A program made the position numbers and the translations under genes. The notes beneath the pieces are model-generated. The model did no database searches and was not told the DNA's origin. It was given only the letters and a program-made list of their open reading frames with translations. This document shows positions 6,894 to 17,188 of a stretch of DNA of 64,000 bases, one piece after another. Position 1 is the first letter of the stretch, and the number at the start of each line of letters is the position of its first letter. The stretch covers positions 124,001 to 188,000 of the forward strand of contig CAZGEA010000002.1 in the NCBI GenBank assembly GCA_964524515.1, in the 5' to 3' direction. Source of the stretch: CAZGEA01 sp964524515. Lineage in GTDB: Bacteria > Patescibacteriota > Microgenomatia > UBA8517.

Positions 6894-9485
6894 CTATTCA
6901 TGCGGGTCAAGGATTTCTCCAAGTAAATCAAATTTCTCCCCAAAGCAAGTAAAGCTTCCACTTTGGTAGCAGTTTTTCGCATCCAAATATCTTTGTCTTG
7001 CGAGGTTTAATTGATTATCTGTTGAAACAATTCCTGTATAAAGCTGTTCTAGTGCTCCAGGCAAATTGTCACCAATTATAATTTTGCCGTTTGCAAATAT
7101 TACAATTTTCACAAGTCTGTTCTGGGCAAAAAGTGGCTTCATCACAACAATATTGGCAACACTATTTACATCAAAAAGTGGAACAATGATTGAATTGCCC
7201 CAAAATGGATCAATTCCTTTTCCTCTCCAATTTTCGATCAAATTGTTAAGTTGTTGTGATTGATCAATTGCAAACTGTGCAGGTAGTGTGCCAACTGCCT
7301 CCATATTGTTAGGAAAGCTAAAAATTCTCAATTTACGGTCAGGAGCTACAAGTACAATCGCATTTATATTTATGCTATCTCTTGCAGAGTAGCTTGTCGT
7401 AAGCATTATTGTGTTTTTGTTGTCGTTTGGTAATTTAACTTTCACAAATGTTGGTTCAATTCCTTCTGAAATTCTCCATCCATCAGCGTTTGAATACCAA
7501 TCATTAGTTTGAACTAAATGATATCGAGCCAATATCTCAGTCTGTAGTCTAAAAAGTTTCTCCGGATAGCGCAGCTGATTTTGGATATCATCTGGCATTT
7601 GCTCAAGCTTTTCAAAATCAAGGCTATATGTTTTGCTCCATAGATCAATAATTGGATTGTCATCCATTTGATAAACATGCATTTCACCATTGTTTGCTGA
7701 AACTGTTGCAACAAATCCTTGTCTTATAAATCTATTGTTTTGCGAATAGGGCACATTGTTTATTGATGTGAATCCATTCACAATCCAGACTATTTCATTG
7801 TCAGAATTGATCATGAAGTAAAGATCGCTGTCCCATTCAACAAATGGCAAAACTGATGACAAAATATCAACTACATTTCTTTTTAAAACCAATTTGCTCC
7901 CTTCAGGAACAATCGAATTTAAAATATTCATGTCATCAAGCCAAACAGAAAACAAAAATCTGTTTTGCCAGTTGAGTTCAATTCCAAATGGTGTGGTTGG
8001 TGGAACAATTGCCCAATCAAAGCCTTCACCAAAATAGAGTTGCTCTCGAACATGATCATCATCAATCATTGAATCAAGAAGATTAACTAGTCCATCTTGG
8101 TCAGATTTGTTCACATCAATTAGCACATGACCAAAACTGTTAATGTTAATTTGCCGTGTGTTCTGCCAAGAATTTGCAGGTAGTTTACTTTGATCAATTG
8201 ATCTAACTGCACCTATTGCCATTTCTTGACTATTAAAAAATAGATCAGCATCAGTGAATTTGTAGTAGGGAGTTACAGCTTGGCTTTCGTTTAGTTGTCT
8301 TAAAACATCACCATATGCAAATATTGGTGCGCTAGACAAAATACTCTCATTTGCTCTAAATTCATCCCTGCTAAAATTATTGTAGGTTGTTTTAATTAGA
8401 TCGGTTTTTGCCAAATCATAACCCCAATAAGTCTCATCGATTGTAGCCTGAATGAATGGCTTTTCTGTTTCCATTTCATTCGGACGCACATAAAAATTCC
8501 AAATGATCCCAGGGACGGTAACATATACAAGCAATCCAAACAAACCAACAATCAATACATATAATAACCCAATGTTGACTGCTTTTTCTATTTTTGTATT
8601 TTCTCGTCTGTCACTCCATAGTATTTTAGTAATACATCCAATTCCCAGAAAAATGAAACCTATTCCAATAGCCGTGTATGCATATACTCCAAAACCATCC
8701 AAAGCTATTTTATAGTGCAGGTCAATATTGCTTGCACTTTGAATTACTCCAGATGTTCCAGAAATCACAAGTTTTGTCTGGTCAATCCATTTCTCCCAGG
8801 CATAAAGCAAAAACCACAAACCAAGAATCAAGTAGAAATAGAACAAGTGTTCTAAAACGTTAATAACATTGAATTTTTCAGGTTCAATGTTCATTACAAA
8901 GAAAAATATAAAGGATAGAAAAATCACAATCCCAAACAAAATAGATGCAAGAGTGAAAACAGAATTAAGCCATGGATACTGAAAAACATATAAAGATATG
9001 TCTTTATTAAAAATCGGATCAGTATGCCCAAAACTTATTGAGTTTATAAACATCATCAAGTTAGCACTTTGACTTTGTGCCAAATGTGCCATAAAAAGAG
9101 AAAATATTACGATAGACCATCGTTTAAGCCAGATATGATATATCTCAAGTATTGTGCCTGAAATATGCATATATGCTGTTAGTGCAGCGAATAAAACAAC
9201 AAAACTAATTAAAAAAGCGCTGACAAATAGTAGCGCTTCGTATGAAAGTTTCGTGTCATAAACCTGCAAATATGAAACTGAATTCCACCAAATTCGTGAT
9301 GCTGATATTTCAACAAACCATCCAAATGCATAGGAAATTAATAGGAATGTAATGGCTCCATAACTAAGGGAGGAAATCCAAACTTGTTTATTCTGTTTCC
9401 TATCACCTTTTGAAAAGCTGTAATATTTCTGTCGAGCCACAAAAAGTGAAATCAGAAAAATAATAGTTGTTACTATGACGCTCAT
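6894..9485 (-). CDS. UPF0182 family large membrane protein
   Basis: About 863 residues. Seven or so membrane segments fill the first 320 residues, followed by a large soluble domain with features of the UPF0182/COG1615 family ('EKPFIQATIDETYWGYDL', 'SYSARDSININAIVLVAPD'). Length matches the family (about 850-1000). Function is not known. AAAGG lies about 10 nt before the ATG at 9485; the longer frame to 9539 adds an unlikely N-terminus. It is a single-gene unit with its own terminator. Confidence 0.88.
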   Translation of the reverse strand: MSVIVTTIIFLISLFVARQKYYSFSKGDRKQNKQVWISSLSYGAITFLLISYAFGWFVEISASRIWWNSVSYLQVYDTKLSYEALLFVSAFLISFVVLFAALTAYMHISGTILEIYHIWLKRWSIVIFSLFMAHLAQSQSANLMMFINSISFGHTDPIFNKDISLYVFQYPWLNSVFTLASILFGIVIFLSFIFFFVMNIEPEKFNVINVLEHLFYFYLILGLWFLLYAWEKWIDQTKLVISGTSGVIQSASNIDLHYKIALDGFGVYAYTAIGIGFIFLGIGCITKILWSDRRENTKIEKAVNIGLLYVLIVGLFGLLVYVTVPGIIWNFYVRPNEMETEKPFIQATIDETYWGYDLAKTDLIKTTYNNFSRDEFRANESILSSAPIFAYGDVLRQLNESQAVTPYYKFTDADLFFNSQEMAIGAVRSIDQSKLPANSWQNTRQININSFGHVLIDVNKSDQDGLVNLLDSMIDDDHVREQLYFGEGFDWAIVPPTTPFGIELNWQNRFLFSVWLDDMNILNSIVPEGSKLVLKRNVVDILSSVLPFVEWDSDLYFMINSDNEIVWIVNGFTSINNVPYSQNNRFIRQGFVATVSANNGEMHVYQMDDNPIIDLWSKTYSLDFEKLEQMPDDIQNQLRYPEKLFRLQTEILARYHLVQTNDWYSNADGWRISEGIEPTFVKVKLPNDNKNTIMLTTSYSARDSININAIVLVAPDRKLRIFSFPNNMEAVGTLPAQFAIDQSQQLNNLIENWRGKGIDPFWGNSIIVPLFDVNSVANIVVMKPLFAQNRLVKIVIFANGKIIIGDNLPGALEQLYTGIVSTDNQLNLARQRYLDAKNCYQSGSFTCFGEKFDLLGEILDPHE

Positions 9486-9652
9486 GAGAATAGCCTTTCT
9501 TGACCTATAAGAAGTTGTTAAAGAACATAAAACGTACAATTATTGTACTTGGGTATTTTATCATTAAAATATATTAATTTCCCATAGTTAAATATTTTTG
9601 TAAATTACTTGACACAACCAAAACTTTTATGTCATTGTTAGTCTGTATAAAA

Positions 9653-11335
9653 ATGAAATTTTACTCATTTGTAGCACCACTAGTCGTAGTTATATTAGGT
9701 CTCGGTGTTTTAGTTTTCTCATCACTTTTACCTTCAATAAAAATCAACACCGATAACAAAGCAAGCGCTGGCTCGGCAGCACTTCACGTTGATGGAACAA
9801 CTTTGAAATTAGAAAATGGTACAAGATTTATAGTAAAAGGTACCAATCTCGAATTTTTCAGAGATCCAGGTTGTTCATACGTTACAGATGGAGAATATCC
9901 AGTCCGCGCTCAAATTGCAGATAAAATGAAATCAATTGGGGTAAACGCTGTCCGTGTAAATTATTCATATTCATATATCAATCAAAACGCAGAAAATATA
10001 AACAAAACACTTGACGTTATGCAGGAGTTGGCAAATAGGGGGATTTATTCAATGCCATCAGATCACACATACACAGGCGAAAAATTAACAGGTTCAAGTT
10101 CAGTTTATCCAGTATTTAAGAAATTAGTAGATGGTGCAAAAGCCCGTGGAATTGAGGATTACTTAATCATGAATCCATATAACGAGCCATACAGTGATGA
10201 TTTTCAGTGGGCTGACTGGGAAAAAGAAAATAAAGCAACAATAACTTATATAAGAAGTACTGCTAATTTCAAAGGAGTAATAGTTATTGATAATCCAACT
10301 TGGTCAGCTAATTTTGATAATGATTTATCAAGCTATGATGTAATAAAAGCCCATGATGCATCTTTGATGGGTGGAACTGCCAATATAGTATTTTCAAATC
10401 ATTGGTATCCAAATATCGATATAAATGCTGCCAAAAATACATTTAATAAAGCAAACTCTGTCCCATTGTTGATGGGGGAAATTGGCCAAATAAATCCAGG
10501 GTCAAGTGGAATGGATCCTCAATATGTTAAAAGTGTATTTTCAAGTGCAATCTCAACTGGAATTCCAAATGGATTTAACGGAATTTTTGCGTGGATTTGG
10601 GCATGGTGCGATGAGAATAACATGACGGCTGATTGGAATGACTTTGTAAATCTAAGCACTTATGGAAAATTAGTACAAGATAATTATTATTCTCTAATAC
10701 CTGATGTTCCAAATATTCCAAACCCACCTCAAGCAATAACTCCAACACCAAGCTCATCACCAAGCCCAACTCCTACATTAATTCCTACAAATCCACCAGT
10801 TCCTGTACCAACAAATGTTCCTCAACCAACCAAAAAACCAACACCAATTCCAACTTCAACTCCAAGAATTACTGCAACTCCAGTTGCATCTTCCACGCCA
10901 CCGTCTGGTAGCCAGTCAGGTCTATTGGGAAGTTATTACAAAGATGATAATTTACAAACTTTGGTTAAAACTAGAATTGATAATAATATAAATTTCAAAT
11001 GGGGATTATCAGCTCCAATTTCAGGTTTACCAAGAGATAAATTCTCAGTTCGATGGACTGGTACAATTTATATTCCTCAATCTGCTCAAGTTGGTTTTAG
11101 AACAATAGCAGATGATGGAGTGAGGCTATATGTAAATAATATTTTAGTAATAAATGATTGGGATAGTCACCCCGCAGATGTTGATGATGGTGGTTTGTAT
11201 CTTGAAAAAGGTTACTATCCAATTAAATTAGAATTTAGAGATTATGATTGGGTATCAAAAATAATACTTCAATGGCAATTTTATAATTCATACAAATTCC
11301 AAATTGTTCCTTCAAGCAACCTCTTCACAAATTAG
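9653..11335 (+). CDS. GH5-like glycoside hydrolase with PA14 domain
   Basis: About 560 residues. An N-terminal hydrophobic anchor (residues 5-25) precedes a (beta/alpha)8 glycosidase-like domain (about 40-350) with 'MNPYNEP' carrying the likely acid/base Glu and 'LLMGEIGQ' the likely nucleophile. A Pro/Thr/Ser linker (about 355-420) leads to a PA14 domain ('GLLGSYYKDDNLQTL' to 'IILQWQF'), usually carbohydrate-binding. The catalytic domain is clearly paralogous to the two in the gene at 28540, but this one has no dockerin. An in-frame ATG at 9629 is an alternative start. It probably acts on cell-external beta-glycans; the exact substrate is not readable. Confidence 0.85.
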   Translation: MKFYSFVAPLVVVILGLGVLVFSSLLPSIKINTDNKASAGSAALHVDGTTLKLENGTRFIVKGTNLEFFRDPGCSYVTDGEYPVRAQIADKMKSIGVNAVRVNYSYSYINQNAENINKTLDVMQELANRGIYSMPSDHTYTGEKLTGSSSVYPVFKKLVDGAKARGIEDYLIMNPYNEPYSDDFQWADWEKENKATITYIRSTANFKGVIVIDNPTWSANFDNDLSSYDVIKAHDASLMGGTANIVFSNHWYPNIDINAAKNTFNKANSVPLLMGEIGQINPGSSGMDPQYVKSVFSSAISTGIPNGFNGIFAWIWAWCDENNMTADWNDFVNLSTYGKLVQDNYYSLIPDVPNIPNPPQAITPTPSSSPSPTPTLIPTNPPVPVPTNVPQPTKKPTPIPTSTPRITATPVASSTPPSGSQSGLLGSYYKDDNLQTLVKTRIDNNINFKWGLSAPISGLPRDKFSVRWTGTIYIPQSAQVGFRTIADDGVRLYVNNILVINDWDSHPADVDDGGLYLEKGYYPIKLEFRDYDWVSKIILQWQFYNSYKFQIVPSSNLFTN

Positions 11336-11357
11336 AATGTGATATGCTTTTCTTTGA

Positions 11358-12065
11358 ATGGATGAAAAATCATTAAGAAAAGAAATAGAAAAAAATAAAA
11401 ATTCAAATAAGGCTGATTTTTTAAAAAAATATTTTAAAACAGGAAAAGGCGAATATGCAGAAGGTGATGTTTTTTACGGACTCACAGTTCCAATAAGCAG
11501 AAATATAGCTAAAGAATTCAATCAACTACCACTATCTGAACTTGCAATAGCAATTAAATCCAAAATTCACGAAGAAAGGTTAATCTCGCTATTAATTTTG
11601 GTTGATAAGTATCAAAAAACAACTGATGAAAATGAAAAGAAATCAATCTTCGATTTTTACATAGACAATATACAACATATAAATAATTGGGATCTTATTG
11701 ATTCATCTGCTGACAAAATAGTTGGGGATTACTTAAAAGATAATGACAAAAACGTTTTAATTAACCTTGCCAATTCAAAAAGTATTTGGAAAAAAAGAAT
11801 TGCAATAATTTCAACATTTTATTTTATTAAATTTCAAAAAGATGAAAAGATAACTTTTCAAATAGCAGAACTTTTAGTAAACGATAAACACGATTTAATA
11901 CACAAAGCTGTTGGCTGGATGCTTCGTGAAGTTGGCAAAAGAATATCAATTGAAAAAGAAGAAAAATTTCTAAAAAAACATTATCAATCAATGCCGCGAA
12001 CAATGCTTCGCTATGCAATTGAACATTTTCCTCAAAACTTAAGAAACTATTACTTAGGAAAATAA
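11358..12065 (+). CDS. DNA alkylation repair protein (AlkD family)
   Basis: Encodes 235 residues made of helical HEAT-like repeats, with family stretches 'YFKTGKGEYAEGDVFYGL', 'NNWDLIDSSADKIVG' and 'KAVGWMLREVGKR'. AlkD-type glycosylases remove bulky or cationic alkylated bases without base flipping. Length is typical for the family. It stands alone between a secreted glycosidase and an ion exchanger. Confidence 0.88.
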   Translation: MDEKSLRKEIEKNKNSNKADFLKKYFKTGKGEYAEGDVFYGLTVPISRNIAKEFNQLPLSELAIAIKSKIHEERLISLLILVDKYQKTTDENEKKSIFDFYIDNIQHINNWDLIDSSADKIVGDYLKDNDKNVLINLANSKSIWKKRIAIISTFYFIKFQKDEKITFQIAELLVNDKHDLIHKAVGWMLREVGKRISIEKEEKFLKKHYQSMPRTMLRYAIEHFPQNLRNYYLGK

Positions 12066-12083
12066 TATTCAGTATAATAATAT

Positions 12084-13028
12084 ATGCCCAATATCTCACT
12101 AGACATCTTAATTTACCTTTTGGGATTTGGTGGTTTGTGGTTTGGATCTGGCTTAATAGTTTCATCCGTGGGAAAGCTATCTCACAGAATTAAAATTTCA
12201 CCATTCTTATTATCATTCGTTGTCTTGGGATTACTCACATCAATTCCCGAAATTGCAGTTGGTATTTTATCAGTCAATGAAAGCACACCTCAGGTTTATG
12301 TTGGAAATCTTTTGGGTGGAATTCCAGTTTTGTTTTTATTTGTTATTCCAGTATTGGCAATTGCAGGGCATGGAATAAAGCCAAACTATAAACTGGGAAA
12401 GGAAAGTATTTTATTATCAATTATTGTTTCAATTGCTCCTTTTTTTGCAGTAATCGATGGAAAAGTTACAAACAATGAAGCAATATTTTTAATTGGATTT
12501 TATATTTTTGCAGTATTTATTTTAAATGCAAAAAATAAAGTAGTAACCAAGAAATTTGATTTATCAAAAATCAAAAAATATTCAATTCTGGATTTTATCG
12601 AAATAATTGTTGGTGCAATTATTGTTTTTGTATCAAGTAACATTATAGTAAATAAAACTCTTTTCTTTGCTGATTTTTTCCATATCAACCCATTTTATAT
12701 TAGTATAATTATTCTCTCATTTGGTACAAATTTGCCAGAAATATCTCTTGCAGTCAGGTCAATTTTAACTGGGAACAAAGATATCGCATTCGGCGATTAC
12801 TTAGGTTCTGCATCCGCAAACACACTGCTTTTTGGAATCTTTACATTGCTTTCAAAAGGTCAAACAATTTTTGTAGGCAATTTTATCGTTATGACAATAA
12901 TTGTAATAATAGGTCTAATTATGTTGTACAAATTTGCGCGATCCAAAGATCAAATATCTTCAAAAGAGGGAATTATTTTAATATTAATTTATATAGCTTT
13001 TGCAGTTTTCGAACTTTCCCGCAAATAA
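12084..13028 (+). CDS. Sodium/calcium exchanger family (CaCA) membrane protein
   Basis: Encodes 314 residues with about ten membrane spans and two inverted alpha-repeats: 'GLLTSIPEIAVG' in the first half and 'SFGTNLPEISLA' plus 'GSASANTL' in the second. These are the ion-binding motifs of YrbG-type cation/Ca2+ exchangers. A TATAAT at 12073-12078 ends 5 nt before the ATG, so the mRNA should be leaderless. Confidence 0.88.
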   Translation: MPNISLDILIYLLGFGGLWFGSGLIVSSVGKLSHRIKISPFLLSFVVLGLLTSIPEIAVGILSVNESTPQVYVGNLLGGIPVLFLFVIPVLAIAGHGIKPNYKLGKESILLSIIVSIAPFFAVIDGKVTNNEAIFLIGFYIFAVFILNAKNKVVTKKFDLSKIKKYSILDFIEIIVGAIIVFVSSNIIVNKTLFFADFFHINPFYISIIILSFGTNLPEISLAVRSILTGNKDIAFGDYLGSASANTLLFGIFTLLSKGQTIFVGNFIVMTIIVIIGLIMLYKFARSKDQISSKEGIILILIYIAFAVFELSRK

Positions 13029-13038
13029 ATAATTAATG

Positions 13039-14226
13039 CTACAAATCAACGGGTTTAACATTTGGAGTATAAAGCCATTTTGTAGCAACTAAAGATATTG
13101 TAATAATAACTGCGGCGACAAAAAATACTAAGTTAACAGAATAAACTGCAATAAGTCCTGCCAAAATAGGCCCAATTATTTGAGCAAATGAAGTAATCGA
13201 TTGGTTAATCCCTAATATTGCACCTTGGTCCTCAGCCTTAGTTCTCTCTGATAAAAGTGCAGTAATAACTGGAGTAATAGGTGATGATGCAATTCCATAC
13301 AACAGCACCATTATAAAAAATGGAACAAAACTGTGTATTAATGTAATTGGAAAAACAGTTAATGCTGATAAAAGAAGTGACCAAACTAAAATAGTTTTTT
13401 TATGCTTAATTTTTTTCATTAAAATTCTAATTCCAAACCCCTGCATAACAATTGATATAAATCCAAATGTTGCAAACATAAGCCCAATATCACGAGCTGA
13501 AAGTTTTAATGTGTCATTTGAAAATGTTTGAAATCCAATAATCCAAGCATTAAGCGCTATCAAAAATATAAATGAAACCAAAAGTGTCATTCCAGTTAGT
13601 GGGTTAGTAAATGCATGTGAAATTGATTTAATATCAAAAATACTGTTTCTTTTTTTCTCAACTTGTTTGTTCTTTTCTTTTAGTGTTTCTTTAAGCATTA
13701 CAACGCCCAAAAGTGTTCCAATGGCAGCCAATGCTGATGCAAACCAAAACGGAGTAGAAAGTGATATTTCGCTAAGTAGTCCACCAATTGCAGGCCCTAC
13801 TAAAAATCCAAATCCAAAGGCAGCACCCAGAAGTCCAAATGCATTTGCTCTCTCGTGCCCCTCAGTACTATCTGCAATTACAGCTTGTGCAACAGATATG
13901 TTTCCGCCAGTTACTCCATCAATTATTCGAGCTATGAAAAATAAAAATGCATTTGATGCAGTAGCCAGTAGTGCCAAAGATATTGATGATCCAGCTAAAC
14001 AAATTAATAATAATGGCTTTCGTCCATATTTATCAGATAATCGGCCAATAATTGGAGTTGCAATAAGCTGAGCCAAAGAAAAAGATGCAAACAAAAACGA
14101 TAATCCTAGAGGATTAATTCCAAATCGTGATGCATAAGGGTACAAAAGTGGAATAATTATTCCATAACTTAATGCATTAACTAGCATTATTATCATCAAA
14201 ATAATCATCGTGGAATTTTTTTGCAT
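13039..14226 (-). CDS. MFS transporter, TetA-like drug efflux
   Basis: Encodes 395 residues with twelve predicted membrane segments. The MFS loop signature 'GRLSDKYGRKPLLL' follows the second helix, and 'ARIIDGVTGGNISVAQAVIAD' resembles motif C regions of TetA/multidrug proton antiporters. Substrate unknown. No operon partners. The minus-strand TATAAT lies about 25 nt upstream of the start. Confidence 0.87.
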   Translation of the reverse strand: MQKNSTMIILMIIMLVNALSYGIIIPLLYPYASRFGINPLGLSFLFASFSLAQLIATPIIGRLSDKYGRKPLLLICLAGSSISLALLATASNAFLFFIARIIDGVTGGNISVAQAVIADSTEGHERANAFGLLGAAFGFGFLVGPAIGGLLSEISLSTPFWFASALAAIGTLLGVVMLKETLKEKNKQVEKKRNSIFDIKSISHAFTNPLTGMTLLVSFIFLIALNAWIIGFQTFSNDTLKLSARDIGLMFATFGFISIVMQGFGIRILMKKIKHKKTILVWSLLLSALTVFPITLIHSFVPFFIMVLLYGIASSPITPVITALLSERTKAEDQGAILGINQSITSFAQIIGPILAGLIAVYSVNLVFFVAAVIITISLVATKWLYTPNVKPVDL

Positions 14227-14264
14227 AAATTTAGGACAGAAATTTAATTATACCTTATTTGAAG

Positions 14265-14525
14265 TTACGCAGTTTTGTAGTAATTCTCGACAGTCTCTCG
14301 CCAAACGCTTCTTGCCTGTTGTATTGCAACTTTAAGCTCAGATAGATTAACAAAAACAGGATAATAATTTTTAGAATTAAGTTTTACTCCGCGGCTATCA
14401 TAAGCAACCATTCCAATTCTTTTTGTTTTGTATTTGAAAAAATTAAATTCTTCTTTTGTGGAGTTTGTGAAAAAAACTTCATTCTCTTGAAGTTCAGGAT
14501 GAGCAAATGCAATTGCAGCAATCAT
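14265..14525 (-). CDS. Hypothetical small protein
   Basis: Encodes 86 residues, soluble, with no recognised domain ('FFTNSTKEEFNFFKYKTKRI'). It may be a small binding or regulatory protein. A TATATT lies close before the ATG (leaderless style). It is convergent with nothing and sits 39 nt from the MFS gene start. Confidence 0.55.
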   Translation of the reverse strand: MIAAIAFAHPELQENEVFFTNSTKEEFNFFKYKTKRIGMVAYDSRGVKLNSKNYYPVFVNLSELKVAIQQARSVWRETVENYYKTA

Positions 14526-14570
14526 TAATATAATTTAACCTATTTTGATACATTTAGCAACCGCCAAACA

Positions 14571-14610
14571 TAAAAAGACCCAGTATTGTTTTTTATACAA
14601 ATACCGGGTC
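14571..14610 (-). terminator. Intrinsic terminator
   Basis: GACCCAGTATT (14577-14587) pairs with AATACCGGGTC (14600-14610), leaving one mismatch, with an A-run on plus (14571-14576) giving the minus-strand T-run. It terminates the 303-aa gene ending at 14634. Confidence 0.85.
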
Positions 14611-14633
14611 AATCCCTGTTTTCTCCTTGTTAA

Positions 14634-15545
14634 TTAATAGTCATAAAATTCATCATCATGATCACTCATGCTTTGCAGATGGCATCCAACGCACCATTGG
14701 TCATGGCTAATTGAAAGGTTAATCTGTTGGCGCAAATTCTTAAAAGTATTCCACCAATCTGGATCAAGTCTGCAAGATAGTGTGTGAACAAAACTATCAT
14801 AATCGGCTGTGGAAAGGTACATTCCACCCCAAGTGACTTCATGGTCATAACCTTCAGGATAGCAGTGTCCATAGATAAATCCCTTGCATGGATGTTCTGT
14901 TTGTTCGCCTTTATTTAGTTTGAAAAACGCTTGCACGTTATCGAAAAATACCAATCTGGCAATCGCCCAGAGATTATCGGGGAATCCACATGCTCCACCG
15001 ACCAAATCATATGCAAGTTGTTCTTCAGTCAAGTTGCACTTGCCAGATTGAACAAATTCGATAAACTTCTTAGTCTGTTTATCAACACAGAACCACTCGG
15101 TAAAGCGCTTTCCGCCTTTTGGGCTATCTTCAATACGACCACAAATCCACTGATCGATTTTAGGTTTCCTAAAGCTTCCACTCGAGTGATTGCCGCATCC
15201 GCAAAGATCAAGTGACATGTGAATGTCAAAATCGATCTCGGCATATCGCGAATTGGAAAAATAAATACCGTTTGGAAAGGAACTGTTTACGGCAAATCCG
15301 TAGTAATGCTTCCAAGCCACACTTGCAAATTTTCTTTCGTCGTCAGGGATATCCTTTAAGAGTTTGGATTTAATCTCGCGATATTCACCTGTACGATAAA
15401 GGGCTTTTCCATCCACTGTTGGATTGTATTTGTTTATATGAATATACAAAACATCTTCAGGATCGCGTCCAATTACCCGTGTAATCCTGGCAAAAACCAA
15501 ATCACCCCAGAGCGAACGCAGATTCTCAATTGCAACTGTACTCAT
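14634..15545 (-). CDS. Cys/His-rich hypothetical protein
   Basis: Encodes 303 residues, cytoplasmic by composition, with many Cys and His ('LCGCGNHSSGS', 'CKGFIYGHC', 'WCVGCHLQSM'), suggesting metal binding. No family is recognised. AAGGAG lies 8 nt before the ATG, and a terminator follows, so this is a self-contained unit. Its base composition is somewhat less AT-rich than its neighbours, which may indicate transfer. Confidence 0.75.
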   Translation of the reverse strand: MSTVAIENLRSLWGDLVFARITRVIGRDPEDVLYIHINKYNPTVDGKALYRTGEYREIKSKLLKDIPDDERKFASVAWKHYYGFAVNSSFPNGIYFSNSRYAEIDFDIHMSLDLCGCGNHSSGSFRKPKIDQWICGRIEDSPKGGKRFTEWFCVDKQTKKFIEFVQSGKCNLTEEQLAYDLVGGACGFPDNLWAIARLVFFDNVQAFFKLNKGEQTEHPCKGFIYGHCYPEGYDHEVTWGGMYLSTADYDSFVHTLSCRLDPDWWNTFKNLRQQINLSISHDQWCVGCHLQSMSDHDDEFYDY

Positions 15546-15672
15546 GGTGCTGTCTCCTTAAAGACTAAAATGTGCTGCCTGAAATAGGCTAATTCGAACA
15601 GTAAATTATATCAAAAAATACTTACTATATCAACCTATAGTTTCAATTTTATAAATATGTATCACTTTTTGA

Positions 15673-15678
15673 TATAAT
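15673..15678 (+). promoter_or_regulatory. -10 element of the 284-aa gene
   Basis: TATAAT, 36 nt before the ATG at 15715. A GAGGT ribosome site lies between them, so this gene has a normal leader. Confidence 0.6.
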
Positions 15679-15714
15679 ATAGGTTATCTTTAGAAGTTCA
15701 AAAACGAGGTAGTA

Positions 15715-16569
15715 ATGAAAATCTCTCGCCGTTTGACTTTATTGCTCTTTATCATAGCTCTTGTTGTAATTCTACTTGCTGCATATTTTTTAATATCAAG
15801 CTATCCAAATTTCACATTTGATTTGAAAAACTCACGAATCATTATCGAATCTCAAAATTCAGATACTGATTTGGATATAACATCAGGTGGAGCCTTAATT
15901 ATTGAAAACGGTTACGCCACAACTTTAACTGGTGAAACAACACCATCAGATATTTGGTATATAAAAAATCAAAGAAATAATGATCTTGTAAAGCAAAAAT
16001 ACCCACAGATTGTTTTTCGGGCAATAACACCAAAAGCTTCGATAAATTGGTCCAATTACAAAGTAACACTTGAACTTATTCCTAGTAAAAATTTCAAAAG
16101 TGATAGTCCAGAAGTAGACGGGACAGATGGAATTTACTTGTTTCTCTATTATCATGATCAGGATAATTTATACGTTGGTGGAATATCAAAAGATGGCAGA
16201 ATTATTATAAAGAGAAAATCAGATTCATTTTATGGATTAATTGCAGAAAGATATATTTTCAAAGGTTCATATAATCCAAATGATAATTTGATTAATCCAT
16301 TTATTGAAGCCAAAATTATTTTGACTGCCACTATCAAAAATAAAGCAAACAACGAAGTAGAAATAACAATCCATGTTCAAATTTTTGACAAAAATGGAGA
16401 TCTAAAAGTTTCGCAGTCAATAATTGGAATTGATGATGGAAGATTGATATCGCAAGATGATATCCAAATTTTGTTTGGCAATCCAACGAATAGTGGAAAA
16501 GCAGGAATAAGACTGGATTCAATAGAAGCAAAAATATTAAAATTCCATGTAGAGCCAAATAAAGAATAA
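15715..16569 (+). CDS. Membrane-anchored beta-rich hypothetical protein
   Basis: Encodes 284 residues. One N-terminal span (about 7-29) is followed by an all-beta domain of concanavalin-A/LamG character ('GIYLFLYYHDQDNLYVGGI', 'GKAGIRLDSIEAKILKFHV'), like glycan-binding or DUF1080-type jelly rolls. That assignment is an inference from strand pattern only. GAGGT precedes the ATG and a terminator follows. Confidence 0.7.
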   Translation: MKISRRLTLLLFIIALVVILLAAYFLISSYPNFTFDLKNSRIIIESQNSDTDLDITSGGALIIENGYATTLTGETTPSDIWYIKNQRNNDLVKQKYPQIVFRAITPKASINWSNYKVTLELIPSKNFKSDSPEVDGTDGIYLFLYYHDQDNLYVGGISKDGRIIIKRKSDSFYGLIAERYIFKGSYNPNDNLINPFIEAKIILTATIKNKANNEVEITIHVQIFDKNGDLKVSQSIIGIDDGRLISQDDIQILFGNPTNSGKAGIRLDSIEAKILKFHVEPNKE

Positions 16570-16575
16570 AAGTAT

Positions 16576-16611
16576 ACACCGGGTGTAAAAAATTACCTCG
16601 GTGTTTTTTTG
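16576..16611 (+). terminator. Intrinsic terminator
   Basis: ACACCG (16576-16581) and CGGTGT (16599-16604) followed by seven T residues. It ends the 15715 gene. Confidence 0.85.
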
Positions 16612-16627
16612 ATGCTACTATTATTAG

Positions 16628-17170
16628 ATGAACAAGAAAATAAAATATCTCTTACTTTCAAATGCCATCTTTGTTTTGGCAGGAAGCATTCTGTTACCAG
16701 TTTATGCTTTGTTTGTTCAATCAATTAATGGTGGTATTGAGTTGGCAGGAATTTTATTTGGACTGGGATTTTTAAGTAGCAGTTTTACAAGTCTAATTGT
16801 AACCAGAATCCATGATGGAGTTCGATTTGAAAATACAATGATGAAATTGTGTTTTTTTGTTAGAGCATTAGCGTGGCTCGCAATTGCATTTTTCCCCAAT
16901 TTAAGCGTTTTATTGGTAGCACAAATAATAATTGGAATTACAGATGGTTTTGGTGCTCCAGTTTTCAATGAACTTTTTTCAAGATATCTAGACAACAAAA
17001 AACATATAAAAGAATGGGGAATTTGGCAATTCTTGGTAGGTATCGCAGTGGCGACAGGTAGTGGATTAAGCGGATTTATAATTGCATCTTTTGGATTCTC
17101 AGTTTTGTTTACAATTATGTCAGCTTTGGCATTTGTAGCACTATTTATATATAAGTTGGGAGAAAAGTAA
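16628..17170 (+). CDS. Half-length MFS-like membrane protein
   Basis: Encodes 180 residues with about five or six membrane spans and MFS-like organisation ('ILFGLGFLSSSFTSLIVTRIHDGV', 'GFGAPVFNELFSRYLDNKKHIKEW'). This is about half the usual 400 residues. The reading frame ends with a stop after 'FIYKLGEK', with no second half downstream, so it is either a natural half-transporter or a truncated remnant. Confidence 0.7.
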   Translation: MNKKIKYLLLSNAIFVLAGSILLPVYALFVQSINGGIELAGILFGLGFLSSSFTSLIVTRIHDGVRFENTMMKLCFFVRALAWLAIAFFPNLSVLLVAQIIIGITDGFGAPVFNELFSRYLDNKKHIKEWGIWQFLVGIAVATGSGLSGFIIASFGFSVLFTIMSALAFVALFIYKLGEK

Positions 17171-17188
17171 TTTGCTATTATTATATTA